Assembly: GCF_000317125.1 (NCBI RefSeq)
Contig: NC_019695.1
Location: 294,336-358,335, forward strand
Direction of reading: 5' to 3'
From: Chroococcidiopsis thermalis PCC 7203
Lineage (GTDB): Bacteria; Cyanobacteriota; Cyanobacteriia; Cyanobacteriales; Chroococcidiopsidaceae
Length of the DNA stretch: 64,000 bases
A model generated the notes under the pieces. It made no database searches. It saw nothing but the letters and a program-made list of their open reading frames with translations, and had not been told where the DNA came from. Position numbers and translations under genes: made by a program. Positions within the stretch are counted from its first letter, which is position 1; every line of letters starts with the position of its first letter. Positions 44,047 to 52,898 of the stretch are shown here, one piece after another.

Positions 44047-45569
44047 ATGGAAAATCCTCGCCAACTAGCTTTTATCGCTCTCAAGGCAGTACATCGCGAT
44101 GCATATGCAGATGTCGCTTTAGATCGGGTACTTAGTCAATCGAATTTAAATCCTAACGATCGCCGTTTGGTAACAGAATTAGTCTACGGTAGCGTCAGAA
44201 GAATGCGATCGCTCGACGTTCTGATCGATCGCTTAGCCAAAAAAAATCTCACCAACAACCCCCCGACTTACGCACAATTCTGCACATTGGCTTATACCAG
44301 CTATGTTATCTGACTCAAATTCCCTCCTCTGCCGCTGTCAACACAACAGTGGAATTGGCGAAAACTAATGGTTTTGCCGGATTGAAGGGATTTGTCAATG
44401 GGATTTTGCGTCAGTTTTTACGGGAGTCGGTAGGGGGGGGTTTCCAAACCCGTCCGTACGGGAGTCGGGAGTCGGAGGACAAGGGAGACAAGGGGGACAA
44501 GGCAGAGGGGGGAGACAAGGGGGACAAGGGAGACAAGGGAGACAAGGGGGACAAGGGGGACAAGGGGGACAAGGGGGACAAGGGGGAAAAACAACCAACT
44601 ACCAACTACCCATTACCCATTACCCATTACCCATTACCAGAAGATCCAGTTGAAAGACTAGGAATTCTACACAGTTACCCTAATTGGATCATTGAATTGT
44701 GGTTGGAACAGTTGGGTTTGGTAGAAACAGAACAACTATGTGAATGGTTTAATCAACCGCCAGCGATCGATCTACGAGTTAATACTTTACAAACTTCTAT
44801 CGAAGAAGTAGAAACGCAGTTGCAAGCAGCAGGGGTATCTGTAACCCGGCTTCCCCATCTACCCCAAGCTTTGAGGTTGACTGGAAGTATTGGTGCAATT
44901 CAGAATTTACCTGGATATAGTGCGGGATGGTGGACTGTCCAAGATAGTAGCGCTCAACTTGTGAGTCACGTACTCGATCCGCAAGCAGGGGAAGTTGTCA
45001 TTGATGCTTGTGCTGCACCTGGAGGTAAGACAACTCACATAGCCGAATTAATGCAAGATCGTGGAACAATTTGGGCTTGCGATCGCACCACATCTCGTTT
45101 GAATAAGCTTAAAACAAATGCCGAACGCTTACAATTGCGATCGATCAAAATTTGTCCCGGCGATAGCCGTTCTCTGACTCAATTTACGAATATAGCCGAT
45201 CGCGTGTTGCTCGATGCTCCCTGTTCTGGATTGGGAACTTTGCACCGCCACGCCGATGCTCGTTGGCGACAAACACCCGCATCAGTACAAGAACTTGCTA
45301 ACCTACAAAAAGAACTACTCGATCGCACGGCTACCTGGGTGAAACCTGGTGGTATTCTTGTCTACGCCACTTGCACTCTTCATCCTTTAGAAAATGAAAG
45401 AGTAGTGGAATGGTTTTTATCAAGCCATTCCCAATGGCAAATCGATCCTCTTCCACCCAATTCTCCTGCAACTCCATTTTCCACTACCGCAGGTTGGCTA
45501 AAAGTATTTCCCCATCAGCATCAAATGGATGGCTTTTTTATGGTTCGATTGAAGAGAAGGGAGCAGTGA
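44047..45569 (+). pseudogene. rsmB: 16S rRNA (cytosine-C5)-methyltransferase RsmB, frameshifted
   Basis: The first frame (44047-44313) gives the NusB-like RNA-binding domain from MENPRQLAFIALKAV. It breaks at a run of six C (44269-44274); with one more C the frame continues PPDLRTILHIGLYQL into SAAVNTTVELAK and the second frame (44349-45569). The SAM-methyltransferase core is intact: VIDACAAPGGKTTHIAE, LDAPCSGLGTLHR and YATCTLHPLENE with both catalytic cysteines. A large in-frame repeat insert lies at 44425-44640, between the NusB-like and catalytic domains. The C-terminal REQ and stop are repeat-encoded. Sequencing slip, phase variation or true inactivation are all possible. Confidence 0.8.
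44425..44640 (+). repeat. Repeat insert inside rsmB
   Basis: A run of eight G, GGGAGTC units, then about eleven GGGGGACAA-type 9-base units, then CAACTAC and CCATTAC units. About 70 residues are added (GDK repeats then NYPLPIT). This is the longest G-run array in any coding sequence here. Confidence 0.95.
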
Positions 45570-45633
45570 CTAGTGGCTGGTGGCTAGTGACTGGAAAAGA
45601 GAAACAAGACTAACCAACTACTAATTACCAAAA

Positions 45634-46056
45634 ATGACTAATAATTCTAATACCAAAAATTTAATGAAAATCTTGATCGGTGCTGCTTGGTTGGACGGCA
45701 AAATTCAACCAGAGGAAAGAAAATATCTTCAGCAAGTCGCTCAAGCAAAAAATTTGGCTGACGATCCAGAGATTCGACCTTTACTCAACGAACTCCGAAC
45801 AGTACAGCCTACAGAATGTTATGAATGGATTCAAGCATATTTAGGCGATCGCCCTAGTGAAACAGCTTACCAAAGTTTGATTGAAGCTATTAGCGGCTTA
45901 ATTTATAGTGATGGCGACGTTGCCGTAGAAGAAGCTCAATTGCTTAACAAAATAGAGTCTTCTCATTCAGAGGAAACAGAGCATCATTCCATGCACAATT
46001 CCGCAATTCACGCAATCCAAAATCTCTACCGTCGTTGGGTAGAGACTCAAAATTAG
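45634..46056 (+). CDS. TerB-like tellurite resistance family protein
   Basis: A 140-residue helical protein with the TerB layout: AAWLDGKIQPEERKYLQQVA near residues 17-36 and a second similar half SGLIYSDGDVAVEEAQLL near 87-104, each with a DG-x-(I/V) acidic loop. TerB-like proteins bind metal ions and associate with membranes; the exact role in cyanobacteria is unknown. The stop lies in an AATTAGTCATTAGTC repeat. Confidence 0.85.
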   Translation: MTNNSNTKNLMKILIGAAWLDGKIQPEERKYLQQVAQAKNLADDPEIRPLLNELRTVQPTECYEWIQAYLGDRPSETAYQSLIEAISGLIYSDGDVAVEEAQLLNKIESSHSEETEHHSMHNSAIHAIQNLYRRWVETQN

Positions 46057-46061
46057 TCATT

Positions 46062-46228
46062 AGTCATTTGTTATGAGTGGCTAGTGGCTAGCGATCGGTG
46101 GTTAGTAGCTGAATTCTCGATCTAGTCACTCCTCACCAGTCACTAATCGCTGATAACTAATAACTCTGTACAGACATTACATATAACGTCTCTACACTGA
46201 CTTTTGACCTTTGACTTTTGACCTTTGA
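46062..46228. repeat. Mixed repeats (GGCTAGT, TTTGACC) and a GTAGAGAC palindrome
   Basis: 7-base units of several kinds fill the space between convergent terB-like and psb35 genes, with an imperfect GTAGAGACGTTAT-family palindrome at 46168-46197. Confidence 0.85.
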
Positions 46229-46231
46229 CTT

Positions 46232-46462
46232 TTACTTTGGTTCGCCAACTCCGGGAGTTTCTTCTTTTTTCACTTCTGGGACTACGCTGGGACGCTCTTT
46301 ATCTTCCCAACCTACAGGACGCTTGGAATTATACCAAGCAACTGAACCAATTGTCGCAGCAGCAATAAAACCAACTACATATACTAGAGTTGCAGAGATT
46401 GGAAAGTGGGGCTGATTTACTGCCGCATCTGCTGCTGCTTGCATTAATATCTGCATAGTCAT
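46232..46462 (-). CDS. psb35: Photosystem II assembly protein Psb35
   Basis: A 76-residue one-helix membrane protein: HFPISATLVYVVGFIAAATIG makes the membrane helix, followed by WYNSKRPVGWEDKERPS. This matches Psb35 (Synechocystis Ssl2148 type), a small protein that stabilises CP47 and Hlip complexes in photosystem II assembly. The start may be any of three close Met codons. Confidence 0.85.
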   Translation of the reverse strand: MTMQILMQAAADAAVNQPHFPISATLVYVVGFIAAATIGSVAWYNSKRPVGWEDKERPSVVPEVKKEETPGVGEPK

Positions 46463-46607
46463 AATTTCCTCAAATTGCTAATACTACTGTTTAGACCCTA
46501 TACAAACAGAGTACCATTTCCATCCTCCCCAGGAAAGAAGCAGCAAACAGTGACCAGTGACCAGCGACCAGCGACCAGTTATCAACCACCAATTACCCAT
46601 TACCTAA

Positions 46608-47630
46608 CTAACCCAACAAACAAGCTACCGGAAACAAAATATATTCTAAGAAGAAGAGTTTCCAAATGAATTGATAGCAACTGGCGATCGCGCTTTTATC
46701 TTGTAAGTTTACTTGACGGCTGCGCCACCATAGCAAAGCTAAGAGTAATAAGTGGGTACTGATGAGAAAAGTTGAGTTGACTGAGGAAAGTCCTAGAATT
46801 CCGGCAATTATTATACCTATATAACATGTAGCTATTACCCAAAGTGCTAGGTTAAAAACTTTTTCTTTCCCTAAAGCAATGGTAAAAGTTGTAATGTGAT
46901 ATTGGCGATCGCCTTCCAAATCGGGAATGTCTTTAAAAATTGCGATCGCAAAGGTAAATACCAAAATAAATAAAGTTAACGTCCAAACCGAGCTAGGAAT
47001 TCCTGAAACTCCTTGCCATAACCAGTTAAAATGCAAAAATAATCCTAAATTAACTATCGCTCCTCTAACAGAAAAAATGCATAAAGCTGCCCAAAAAGGA
47101 AACCTTTTCAATCGGATTGGTGGTAAAGAATAAGCTGTTCCAATTGCTAAACTTATTGCTACCATGCCAAATAAATACCATCCAGCAGCCCCAGCTAATA
47201 CCAACGCCAAAATTCCCGTTATGGCTATCAAAATTTGACCTGTACGCTGTGAAAAATCACCAGATGCTATTGGTAAATGGGGTTTATTAATTTTGTCAAT
47301 TTCAACATCTTCTAGTTGATTCAAGCCAACAATATAAATATTGCCGCACAGACAAGCAATCCACGCCAATAACAGTGGCTGTAGGGGCGGGTTTAGCCAA
47401 TGAACCATGCGTTCGATGAGAGAACTATCGGCAAAACTCGCCCGTACATTAGTCGGGAGTTGGGAAAGAGCGATCTGCGCATCAAAGGCAATTAAATACA
47501 TTCCTAAGACGCTCAAACTCGTACCGATAATGGTGTGGGGACGCGAGAACTTCCAAAAAGCGTAAAGCCACTCAGCCAAATTTAATCGCCTTACTTTCGG
47601 CGTTCTCTGCGTCTTGACGGTACGTTTCAT
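46608..47630 (-). CDS. Homogentisate phytyltransferase
   Basis: A 340-residue UbiA-family membrane prenyltransferase with eight or nine helices. The first Asp-rich site is NQLEDVEIDKINKPHLP near 110-124 and the second is KDIPDLEGDRQYH near 235-247. The N-terminal FWKFSRPHTIIGTSLSVLG is typical of homogentisate phytyltransferase (Slr1736 type). It joins phytyl diphosphate to homogentisate, the committed step of tocopherol synthesis. Its start overlaps the stop of the methyltransferase gene (TAATG), so the pair is an operon. Confidence 0.9.
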   Translation of the reverse strand: MKRTVKTQRTPKVRRLNLAEWLYAFWKFSRPHTIIGTSLSVLGMYLIAFDAQIALSQLPTNVRASFADSSLIERMVHWLNPPLQPLLLAWIACLCGNIYIVGLNQLEDVEIDKINKPHLPIASGDFSQRTGQILIAITGILALVLAGAAGWYLFGMVAISLAIGTAYSLPPIRLKRFPFWAALCIFSVRGAIVNLGLFLHFNWLWQGVSGIPSSVWTLTLFILVFTFAIAIFKDIPDLEGDRQYHITTFTIALGKEKVFNLALWVIATCYIGIIIAGILGLSSVNSTFLISTHLLLLALLWWRSRQVNLQDKSAIASCYQFIWKLFFLEYILFPVACLLG

Positions 47631-48484
47631 TACTTAATCCCACACAACAAGCCAAATCGAATTAAACCACGCTGGTAGCCCCGCTGCATCAGCCCCAGAG
47701 ACAGTGCTGCTTGAATTGTTTCCCACCCAGATAAAATTAAACCTAATATTGCCGTGGGATTAAGAGCGGAATCGATGACTACATCCCAAAATGGCGCTAC
47801 GGCAGTTGACCAATCTGCGGTACGGATGCTGTTTAAATTAAGATTGCGGGCGATCGCTTCATATTCCGGTAAGGCGATCGTGTAAGGTAAGTGATACACC
47901 TGGTAAATCTCGTTCAGATGCTTTTGCTCGTCTGCTGTCAGAATACCTCCTGACTTAGCATCCGTAGGGCGATGACACCAAGTCACCATGACTAGCTTTC
48001 CCCCAGGTTGCAGCACGCGGTAGCACTCTTGCATGAACTTAACCTTATCGGGCATATGTTCGCCGCTTTCTAATGCCCAAACAAAGTCAAAGCTGTTATC
48101 CGCAAAAGGCATATTCTGAGCATTTGCAACTAAAAATTCGGCTTTTTGACTCAAACCCATCGCTTGAGCGCGTTGAGTCGCTCGATTCGCTTGAAACGAG
48201 CTGAGAGTAATTCCCGTGGCTTGAGCATCAAACTTTTGGGCTAAATAAAGCGAACTACCACCTATACCGCAGCCGACATCGAGGATATGCTGTGCTTGCT
48301 CTACATCTGCCCATTGCAGCAGTTCTTCAATCAGATCGATTTGTGCTTGTCGCCGCTCTTTTCTCTGTTTTCCATCTGTGCCATAGTAGCCATGATGCAT
48401 GTGTTCCCCCCACACCTGTTCCCACAAACTAGAGGAGGAATCGTAAAATTGCCCAATCCGCTCGTAAAGTGTCGCACTCATCAC
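47630..48484 (-). CDS. Gamma-tocopherol methyltransferase-like enzyme
   Basis: A 284-residue SAM-dependent methyltransferase: GEHMHHGYYG near 25-34, motif I ILDVGCGIGGSSLYLA near 66-81, FVWALESGEHMPDK, and MVTWCHRP. This is the gamma-tocopherol methyltransferase group, which adds the last methyl of alpha-tocopherol. Adjacent translation-coupled phytyltransferase supports a tocopherol role. No chloroplast-type extension, as expected. Confidence 0.85.
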   Translation of the reverse strand: MMSATLYERIGQFYDSSSSLWEQVWGEHMHHGYYGTDGKQRKERRQAQIDLIEELLQWADVEQAQHILDVGCGIGGSSLYLAQKFDAQATGITLSSFQANRATQRAQAMGLSQKAEFLVANAQNMPFADNSFDFVWALESGEHMPDKVKFMQECYRVLQPGGKLVMVTWCHRPTDAKSGGILTADEQKHLNEIYQVYHLPYTIALPEYEAIARNLNLNSIRTADWSTAVAPFWDVVIDSALNPTAILGLILSGWETIQAALSLGLMQRGYQRGLIRFGLLCGIK

Positions 48485-48523
48485 AACTCAGTATTAACGT
48501 AACCCGCAATTAGCCTACCATAA

Positions 48524-48607
<84 letters not shown>

Positions 48608-48612
48608 AAATA

Positions 48613-49947
48613 ATGACTGTTCCTCGAACTATTTCTTTAGGATTTTTAGCGGTGATCGCTGTTGGAACGCTGCTGCTGATGATACCTTTTTCTTCTAGTA
48701 GCGGTGATTGGACTAACCCAATTGTGGCACTGTTTACGTCTACTTCTGCTGTTTGCGTCACTGGGCTATCTGTAGTAGATGTGGGAACTTATTTCTCATT
48801 TTTTGGACAGGTAATTTTGGTTGCTTTAGTGCAAATTGGTGGTTTGGGTTACATGACAGCCACCACTTTTTTATTAGTTTTGATTGGAGTGAAATTTGGG
48901 TTGCGCGATAAAGTGGCAATCCAACAAGCACTCGACCGAACGGGGTTATCTAATAGTGCCGATTTAATCCGTTCGATTATTGGCGTAACCCTGATTTTTG
49001 AAATTACAGGAATCTTTCTACTTTTACCAGTTTTCACACCTCAATATGGACTCGATCGCGCCCTTTGGTTAGCTATTTTTCATAGCGTAAACTCTTGGAA
49101 CAATGCTGGTTTTAGTTTATTTAAAGATAGTTTTATCGGTTTTCAATCGTCAATTTTATTAAATTTAGTCGTCACAGGATTAATTATCTTTGGCGGTATT
49201 GGATACGGAGTCCTTTTTCAAATTTATATTTATTTGCGCGATCGCCTCCAACGCAAGTCAGAAAGAGTCGTGTTTTCGCTAGATTTAAAAGTAGCAATTA
49301 GCACGAGTTTGATTTTATTGATTGCAGGTACGGTTGCTTTCTTTTTAATTGAGTCGAGAAATCCCAATACTTTCGGTAATCTCAGTTGGCAAAATAAAAT
49401 ATTAGCTGCTTGGTTTCAGTCTGTGACTCCCAGAACGGCTGGATTTAACACAATTGATATTGGCAAAATGACTAATGCTGGCTTATTTCTTACTATTGCT
49501 TTTATGTTTATTGGTGCAAGTCCAGGTGGTACGGGTGGAGGTATAAAAACGACAACTTTGCGCGTGTTAACTAGTTGTACCAAGGCAATTCTACAAGGGA
49601 AAGAGGACGTCCTACTCTACGAGCGTCAAATTCCACTTAACCTGATTTTAAAAGCTGTTGGCGTACTAGTTGGTTCGATCGCCACGGTAATACTAGCAAC
49701 AATTTTGATATCCTTGACTGACCCGAACATAGATTTTATTCAAATCTTGTTTGAAGTCGTATCTGCTTTTGCTACTGTAGGACTTTCGACAGGAATCACC
49801 GCCAATGTCTCTGCTGCGGCTAAGTTAGTCTTAATCGCCACCATGTTTATCGGACGGGTAGGTATTTTGTTACTCATAGGAGCCGTACTAGGAGATCCTC
49901 GCCCTACTGCTATCCACTATCCCGAAGAAAATTTACTTGTAGGTTAA
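48613..49947 (+). CDS. ktrB: Potassium uptake protein KtrB (TrkH family)
   Basis: A 444-residue membrane protein with four pore-helix repeats. Filter segments include FTSTSAVCVTGLSV, SVNSWNNAGFSL, SVTPRTAGFNTI and ASPGGTGGGIKTTTL. It forms the Na+-dependent K+ pore of the Ktr system, with the regulatory KtrA encoded 140 bases downstream. Length is typical for KtrB. Confidence 0.95.
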   Translation: MTVPRTISLGFLAVIAVGTLLLMIPFSSSSGDWTNPIVALFTSTSAVCVTGLSVVDVGTYFSFFGQVILVALVQIGGLGYMTATTFLLVLIGVKFGLRDKVAIQQALDRTGLSNSADLIRSIIGVTLIFEITGIFLLLPVFTPQYGLDRALWLAIFHSVNSWNNAGFSLFKDSFIGFQSSILLNLVVTGLIIFGGIGYGVLFQIYIYLRDRLQRKSERVVFSLDLKVAISTSLILLIAGTVAFFLIESRNPNTFGNLSWQNKILAAWFQSVTPRTAGFNTIDIGKMTNAGLFLTIAFMFIGASPGGTGGGIKTTTLRVLTSCTKAILQGKEDVLLYERQIPLNLILKAVGVLVGSIATVILATILISLTDPNIDFIQILFEVVSAFATVGLSTGITANVSAAAKLVLIATMFIGRVGILLLIGAVLGDPRPTAIHYPEENLLVG

Positions 49948-50087
49948 ATCGCTACGAACGAGATATACCAAGAGATTTAAGCAAATATGCTGTTTTCGAG
50001 TGGTAAAGGTATATATTTGAGTTGGAACGATTTAGTAACTTTACTTCACATAAGAAGTAAGGTTGATTGAAGCAAAGGTATAAGCGT

Positions 50088-50783
50088 GTGAATCTGTCGT
50101 CTTTAGGTTTTTTTCGCAGTCTCCGCAAAGATAACCACCAGTTTGCGGTCATTGGCTTAGGACGGTTTGGGCGTGCTGTCTGCTCTACTCTACATCGGTT
50201 GGGTTATGAGGTATTAGCAACGGACATTGATGAGAAAAACGTCAATCAGGTCATGAGCGAACATATTGCAGCTCACGCCGTACAACTCGATTCTACTGAC
50301 TCTGTAGCGTTAAAAGAAGCGGGAATTTACGAGTTTGATACGGTCATTGTTGCGATTGGTAACTATATACAAGAAAGTATTATTACGACGCTGAACTTGA
50401 AAGAAGGTGGCGTACCGCATATTGTGGCAAAAGCATCTTCAGGGGTTCATTGCAAATTGTTACATCGCGTTGGCGCGGATCACGTTGTCTTTCCTGAGTA
50501 TGAAGCAGGATGCGAGTTAGCGCGATCGCTCACCAAACCAGCTATTCTCGATCGCTTCGACCTTGACCCAGATAATAGCATTGTTGAAGTCATCGTACCT
50601 GACGAATTTCATGGCAAAACAATCGGCGATCTACAAATTCGCAACCGCTATGGTTTAAACTTGCTAGCGGTGAGTCAAGATGGCAAATTTGAAATCAACC
50701 CCGATCCTAGAAAACGCTTAGAGAAGGGTTCTGCTATGGTTGTAATTGGTTGTAATAGGGATATTAATCGCTTGCCAATTTAA
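50088..50783 (+). CDS. ktrA: Ktr system regulatory protein KtrA (TrkA family)
   Basis: A 231-residue RCK protein: FAVIGLGRFGRAVCSTL near residue 17 binds nucleotide; a C-terminal RCK-C domain (VIVPDEFHGKTIGDL) follows. GTG at 50088, encoding the start before NLSSLGFFRSLRKDN, is preferred because AAAGG lies 9 bases upstream; a TTG at 50067 is less likely. It gates KtrB in response to ATP/ADP and, in Synechocystis, cyclic-di-AMP. Same operon as ktrB. Confidence 0.9.
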   Translation: MNLSSLGFFRSLRKDNHQFAVIGLGRFGRAVCSTLHRLGYEVLATDIDEKNVNQVMSEHIAAHAVQLDSTDSVALKEAGIYEFDTVIVAIGNYIQESIITTLNLKEGGVPHIVAKASSGVHCKLLHRVGADHVVFPEYEAGCELARSLTKPAILDRFDLDPDNSIVEVIVPDEFHGKTIGDLQIRNRYGLNLLAVSQDGKFEINPDPRKRLEKGSAMVVIGCNRDINRLPI

Positions 50784-50876
50784 CTTGGCTTGCATCTATA
50801 GATGTCATAATTTTTTTCATGCGATCGCCATTTCTGTGTCACTTTTTTGTCACATTCACTCATTAGCATGTTTGTA

Positions 50877-50950
50877 AGTAGACTCTATGTCTGCTCCTCA
50901 CACCACACTTCAAGGTAACCCTTCCGCACCACGACGGGAGGGTTTTTTTT
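50877..50950 (+). ncRNA. yfr1: Probable Yfr1 small RNA
   Basis: Layout: first hairpin AGTAGAC (50877-50883), loop TCTAT, GTCTGCT (50889-50895), with one G-U pair; then a CU/CA-rich single-stranded stretch holding GCTCCTCACAC (50893-50903), which matches 10 of 11 bases of the conserved Yfr1 core ACTCCTCACAC; then a terminator hairpin, arms 50917-50926 and 50935-50944 (10 pairs), followed by eight T. This is the Yfr1 architecture of cyanobacteria, where the unpaired core base-pairs with outer-membrane protein mRNAs. A candidate -10 is TAGCAT at 50864-50869. The first core base is G here instead of A. Confidence 0.65.
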
Positions 50951-50952
50951 GG
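50917..50952 (+). terminator. Rho-independent terminator (of the small RNA)
   Basis: AACCCTTCCG pairs with CGGGAGGGTT across an 8-base loop, ten pairs with one G-U, then T8. It could also end ktrA transcription. Confidence 0.85.
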
Positions 50953-50982
50953 TTTTTATTTGTAGAGACGCGCGATCGCTTT

Positions 50983-51864
50983 TTAGCGAGGATAACGCTG
51001 CATTAACTCCCGTACTTGTTCGGCGTGATAGGAACTACGGGTGAGAGGTGAAGAAACCACTTGTAGGAAACCCAAAGATTCACCATACTCCCGCCAAGCA
51101 TCAAATTGTTCTGGAGCAATAAAACTATCTATTTTTAAATGCTTTTGGCTGGGTTGAAGATATTGTCCTAGCGTGAGGATATCGCAATTGACAGCCCGTA
51201 GATCTTGCATCACCTGGCGAATTTCCGTATCGGTTTCTCCCAGTCCTACCATCAGACCAGATTTGGTGTAGACAGAAGCAGCTAAAGTACGCGATCGCTC
51301 TAACAATTCTAAGGAGCGATCGTAGTCTCCTTGAGGACGTACTCGCCGATACAGGCGGGGAACGGTTTCTGTATTGTGATTTAAGACTTCTGGTTGCGCC
51401 TGTAAAATCGTCGCCAAAGCATCCCAATTCGCACATAAATCGGGAATCAAAACCTCAATCGTAGTTTGAGGCGATACCTCACGAATCGCTTGAATACAGC
51501 CAACGAACTGAGATGCACCCCCATCCGATAAATCGTCTCTATTTACGGAAGTGATCACGACATGATTGAGCCGCAGCCGCCGAACTGCTTCAGCTAGGCG
51601 TTGTGGTTCTGTGGAGTCTAGGGGTTTAGGTTTTTTCTCAAAATCAATATCGCAGTAAGGACAAGCACGGGTACAAGCTGGTCCCATAATCAAAAATGTT
51701 GCCGTACCTGCATTAAAACACTCGCCAATATTAGGACATGAGGCTTCTTCGCAGACAGTATTGAGGGCTAAATCCCGCAAAATGTCTTTAACTTTACCGA
51801 CGCGCTGCCACTGCGGCGCTTTTACCCGTAACCACTCTGGCTTAACAGTCACAATTAACTTCAA
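50983..51864 (-). CDS. lipA: Lipoyl synthase
   Basis: A 293-residue radical-SAM enzyme inserting two sulfurs into octanoyl-protein. The auxiliary cluster cysteines are in [13 protein letters not shown] with an upstream Cys (NTVCEEASC); the SAM cluster is CTRACPYCD near 63-71. Other family stretches: [14 protein letters not shown] and MVGLGET. Cyanobacteria often carry two LipA paralogues; which one this is cannot be told. Confidence 0.95.
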   Translation of the reverse strand: MKLIVTVKPEWLRVKAPQWQRVGKVKDILRDLALNTVCEEASCPNIGECFNAGTATFLIMGPACTRACPYCDIDFEKKPKPLDSTEPQRLAEAVRRLRLNHVVITSVNRDDLSDGGASQFVGCIQAIREVSPQTTIEVLIPDLCANWDALATILQAQPEVLNHNTETVPRLYRRVRPQGDYDRSLELLERSRTLAASVYTKSGLMVGLGETDTEIRQVMQDLRAVNCDILTLGQYLQPSQKHLKIDSFIAPEQFDAWREYGESLGFLQVVSSPLTRSSYHAEQVRELMQRYPR

Positions 51865-51897
51865 CTAAGGTTCCTAGTCTAGATTTTATCAAGTTAG

Positions 51898-51955
51898 GGA
51901 GTGGTAGTTGGTAGTTGGTAGTTGATAATTGGTAATTGGTAGTTGGTCACTGACT
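51898..51955 (+). repeat. GGTAGTT/GGTAATT tandem repeat
   Basis: About seven 7-base units lie between mnmD and lipA, on the 3' side of mnmD. Confidence 0.85.
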
Positions 51956-51957
51956 TG

Positions 51958-52857
51958 CTAAACGTCTCTACTTCTTCGCTTGCGCCAGCGGGAAGTTGGT
52001 TCTAAGCAACTGGTTTGTTGCTCTTGAACTCTTCGTTGACAAATTATCTCTGCTGGATCGCACAACTGAGGATCGCGATAGGGGATTGCCGCACGAGTCT
52101 GTAAATGCTCTCGTTCTTCCTGAGAAAGGGAAGGTAAGCCAGAATCATGCCAACTAGCTACAGTACCAGGCGATCGCCTACCTACGGGTGATGTGGAACC
52201 AATTTTTAACCCCGCTGCTTGCAAAGCCGATCGCACGGATGCAGCGCAGGAATATGTTGCCAAAATTCCACTCTTATGCATACATCGAGCCACGTACCCT
52301 AAAAATTCCACCGTCCACAATTGAGGACAGGTAGGCGGAGAAAACGGGTCGAGAAAAATTGCGTCTGCCTGAAAACCAGATGCTTGTAATGTTTGAATCG
52401 TCTGCCTTGCATCGCCAAGTAGTAACTTTGCTTGCAGGCGATCGCTTGTAACTTGATGCGTTGTTGCAAGTTGGGTTAATTGGGGTAAAAGTGGCGACCA
52501 GTTATCGAGGAGATTGTGGGCGATCGCCGCTTGGGGTACTGTTGGATCTAACTCCAATCCTGCAACTTCTATTTCACAATTGGGATTCTCTTCCCAGATA
52601 GCTGCTAAAGCAGCAGCGGTATTGTAACCCAAGCCGTAACATACATCTAATAATCGTAAAGATTTTTGTTGCCGTGCCTTTTGCCGTAGTTTTGTCGGTT
52701 CCACAAACTTAAACTCAGCTTCCTGACGCGCCCCAAACTGGCTGTGATATGCTTCGCCAAATTCGGCTGAGAAAAACGTGTAAGAACCATCGGCTGTGAT
52801 TTGGGGGGAGTAGTAGGAGTGGCTGGTGGCTAGTGGCTGGTGGCTAGAATTGCTCAC
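51958..52857 (-). CDS. mnmD: MnmD-type tRNA 5-aminomethyl-2-thiouridine methyltransferase
   Basis: A 299-residue DUF752/MnmD methyltransferase: TADGSYTFFSAEFGEAYHS near 18-36, motif I LRLLDVCYGLGYNTAAAL, and DAIFLDPFSPPTCPQLW near 165-181. It acts without the FAD (MnmC1) domain, as in plants and cyanobacteria. The first 14 or so residues (NSSHQPLATSHSYY) are from AGTGGCT repeats, and the GTG start and GGAGG-type ribosome site lie in repeat sequence too. The C-terminus is basic. Confidence 0.85.
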   Translation of the reverse strand: MSNSSHQPLATSHSYYSPQITADGSYTFFSAEFGEAYHSQFGARQEAEFKFVEPTKLRQKARQQKSLRLLDVCYGLGYNTAAALAAIWEENPNCEIEVAGLELDPTVPQAAIAHNLLDNWSPLLPQLTQLATTHQVTSDRLQAKLLLGDARQTIQTLQASGFQADAIFLDPFSPPTCPQLWTVEFLGYVARCMHKSGILATYSCAASVRSALQAAGLKIGSTSPVGRRSPGTVASWHDSGLPSLSQEEREHLQTRAAIPYRDPQLCDPAEIICQRRVQEQQTSCLEPTSRWRKRRSRDV

Positions 52858-52897
52858 TTGTCCTCCTTGTCTTCCTTATCTCCCTTGTCCCCCATAC
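52822..52897. repeat. GGCTAGT and CTTGTCC-type repeats at mnmD 5' end
   Basis: GGCTGGT/GGCTAGT units cover the first mnmD codons and a CTTGTCC/CCTTGTCTT array runs upstream toward gyrB. On the minus strand it reads GGACAAGG units. Confidence 0.85.
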
Positions 52898-52898
52898 C

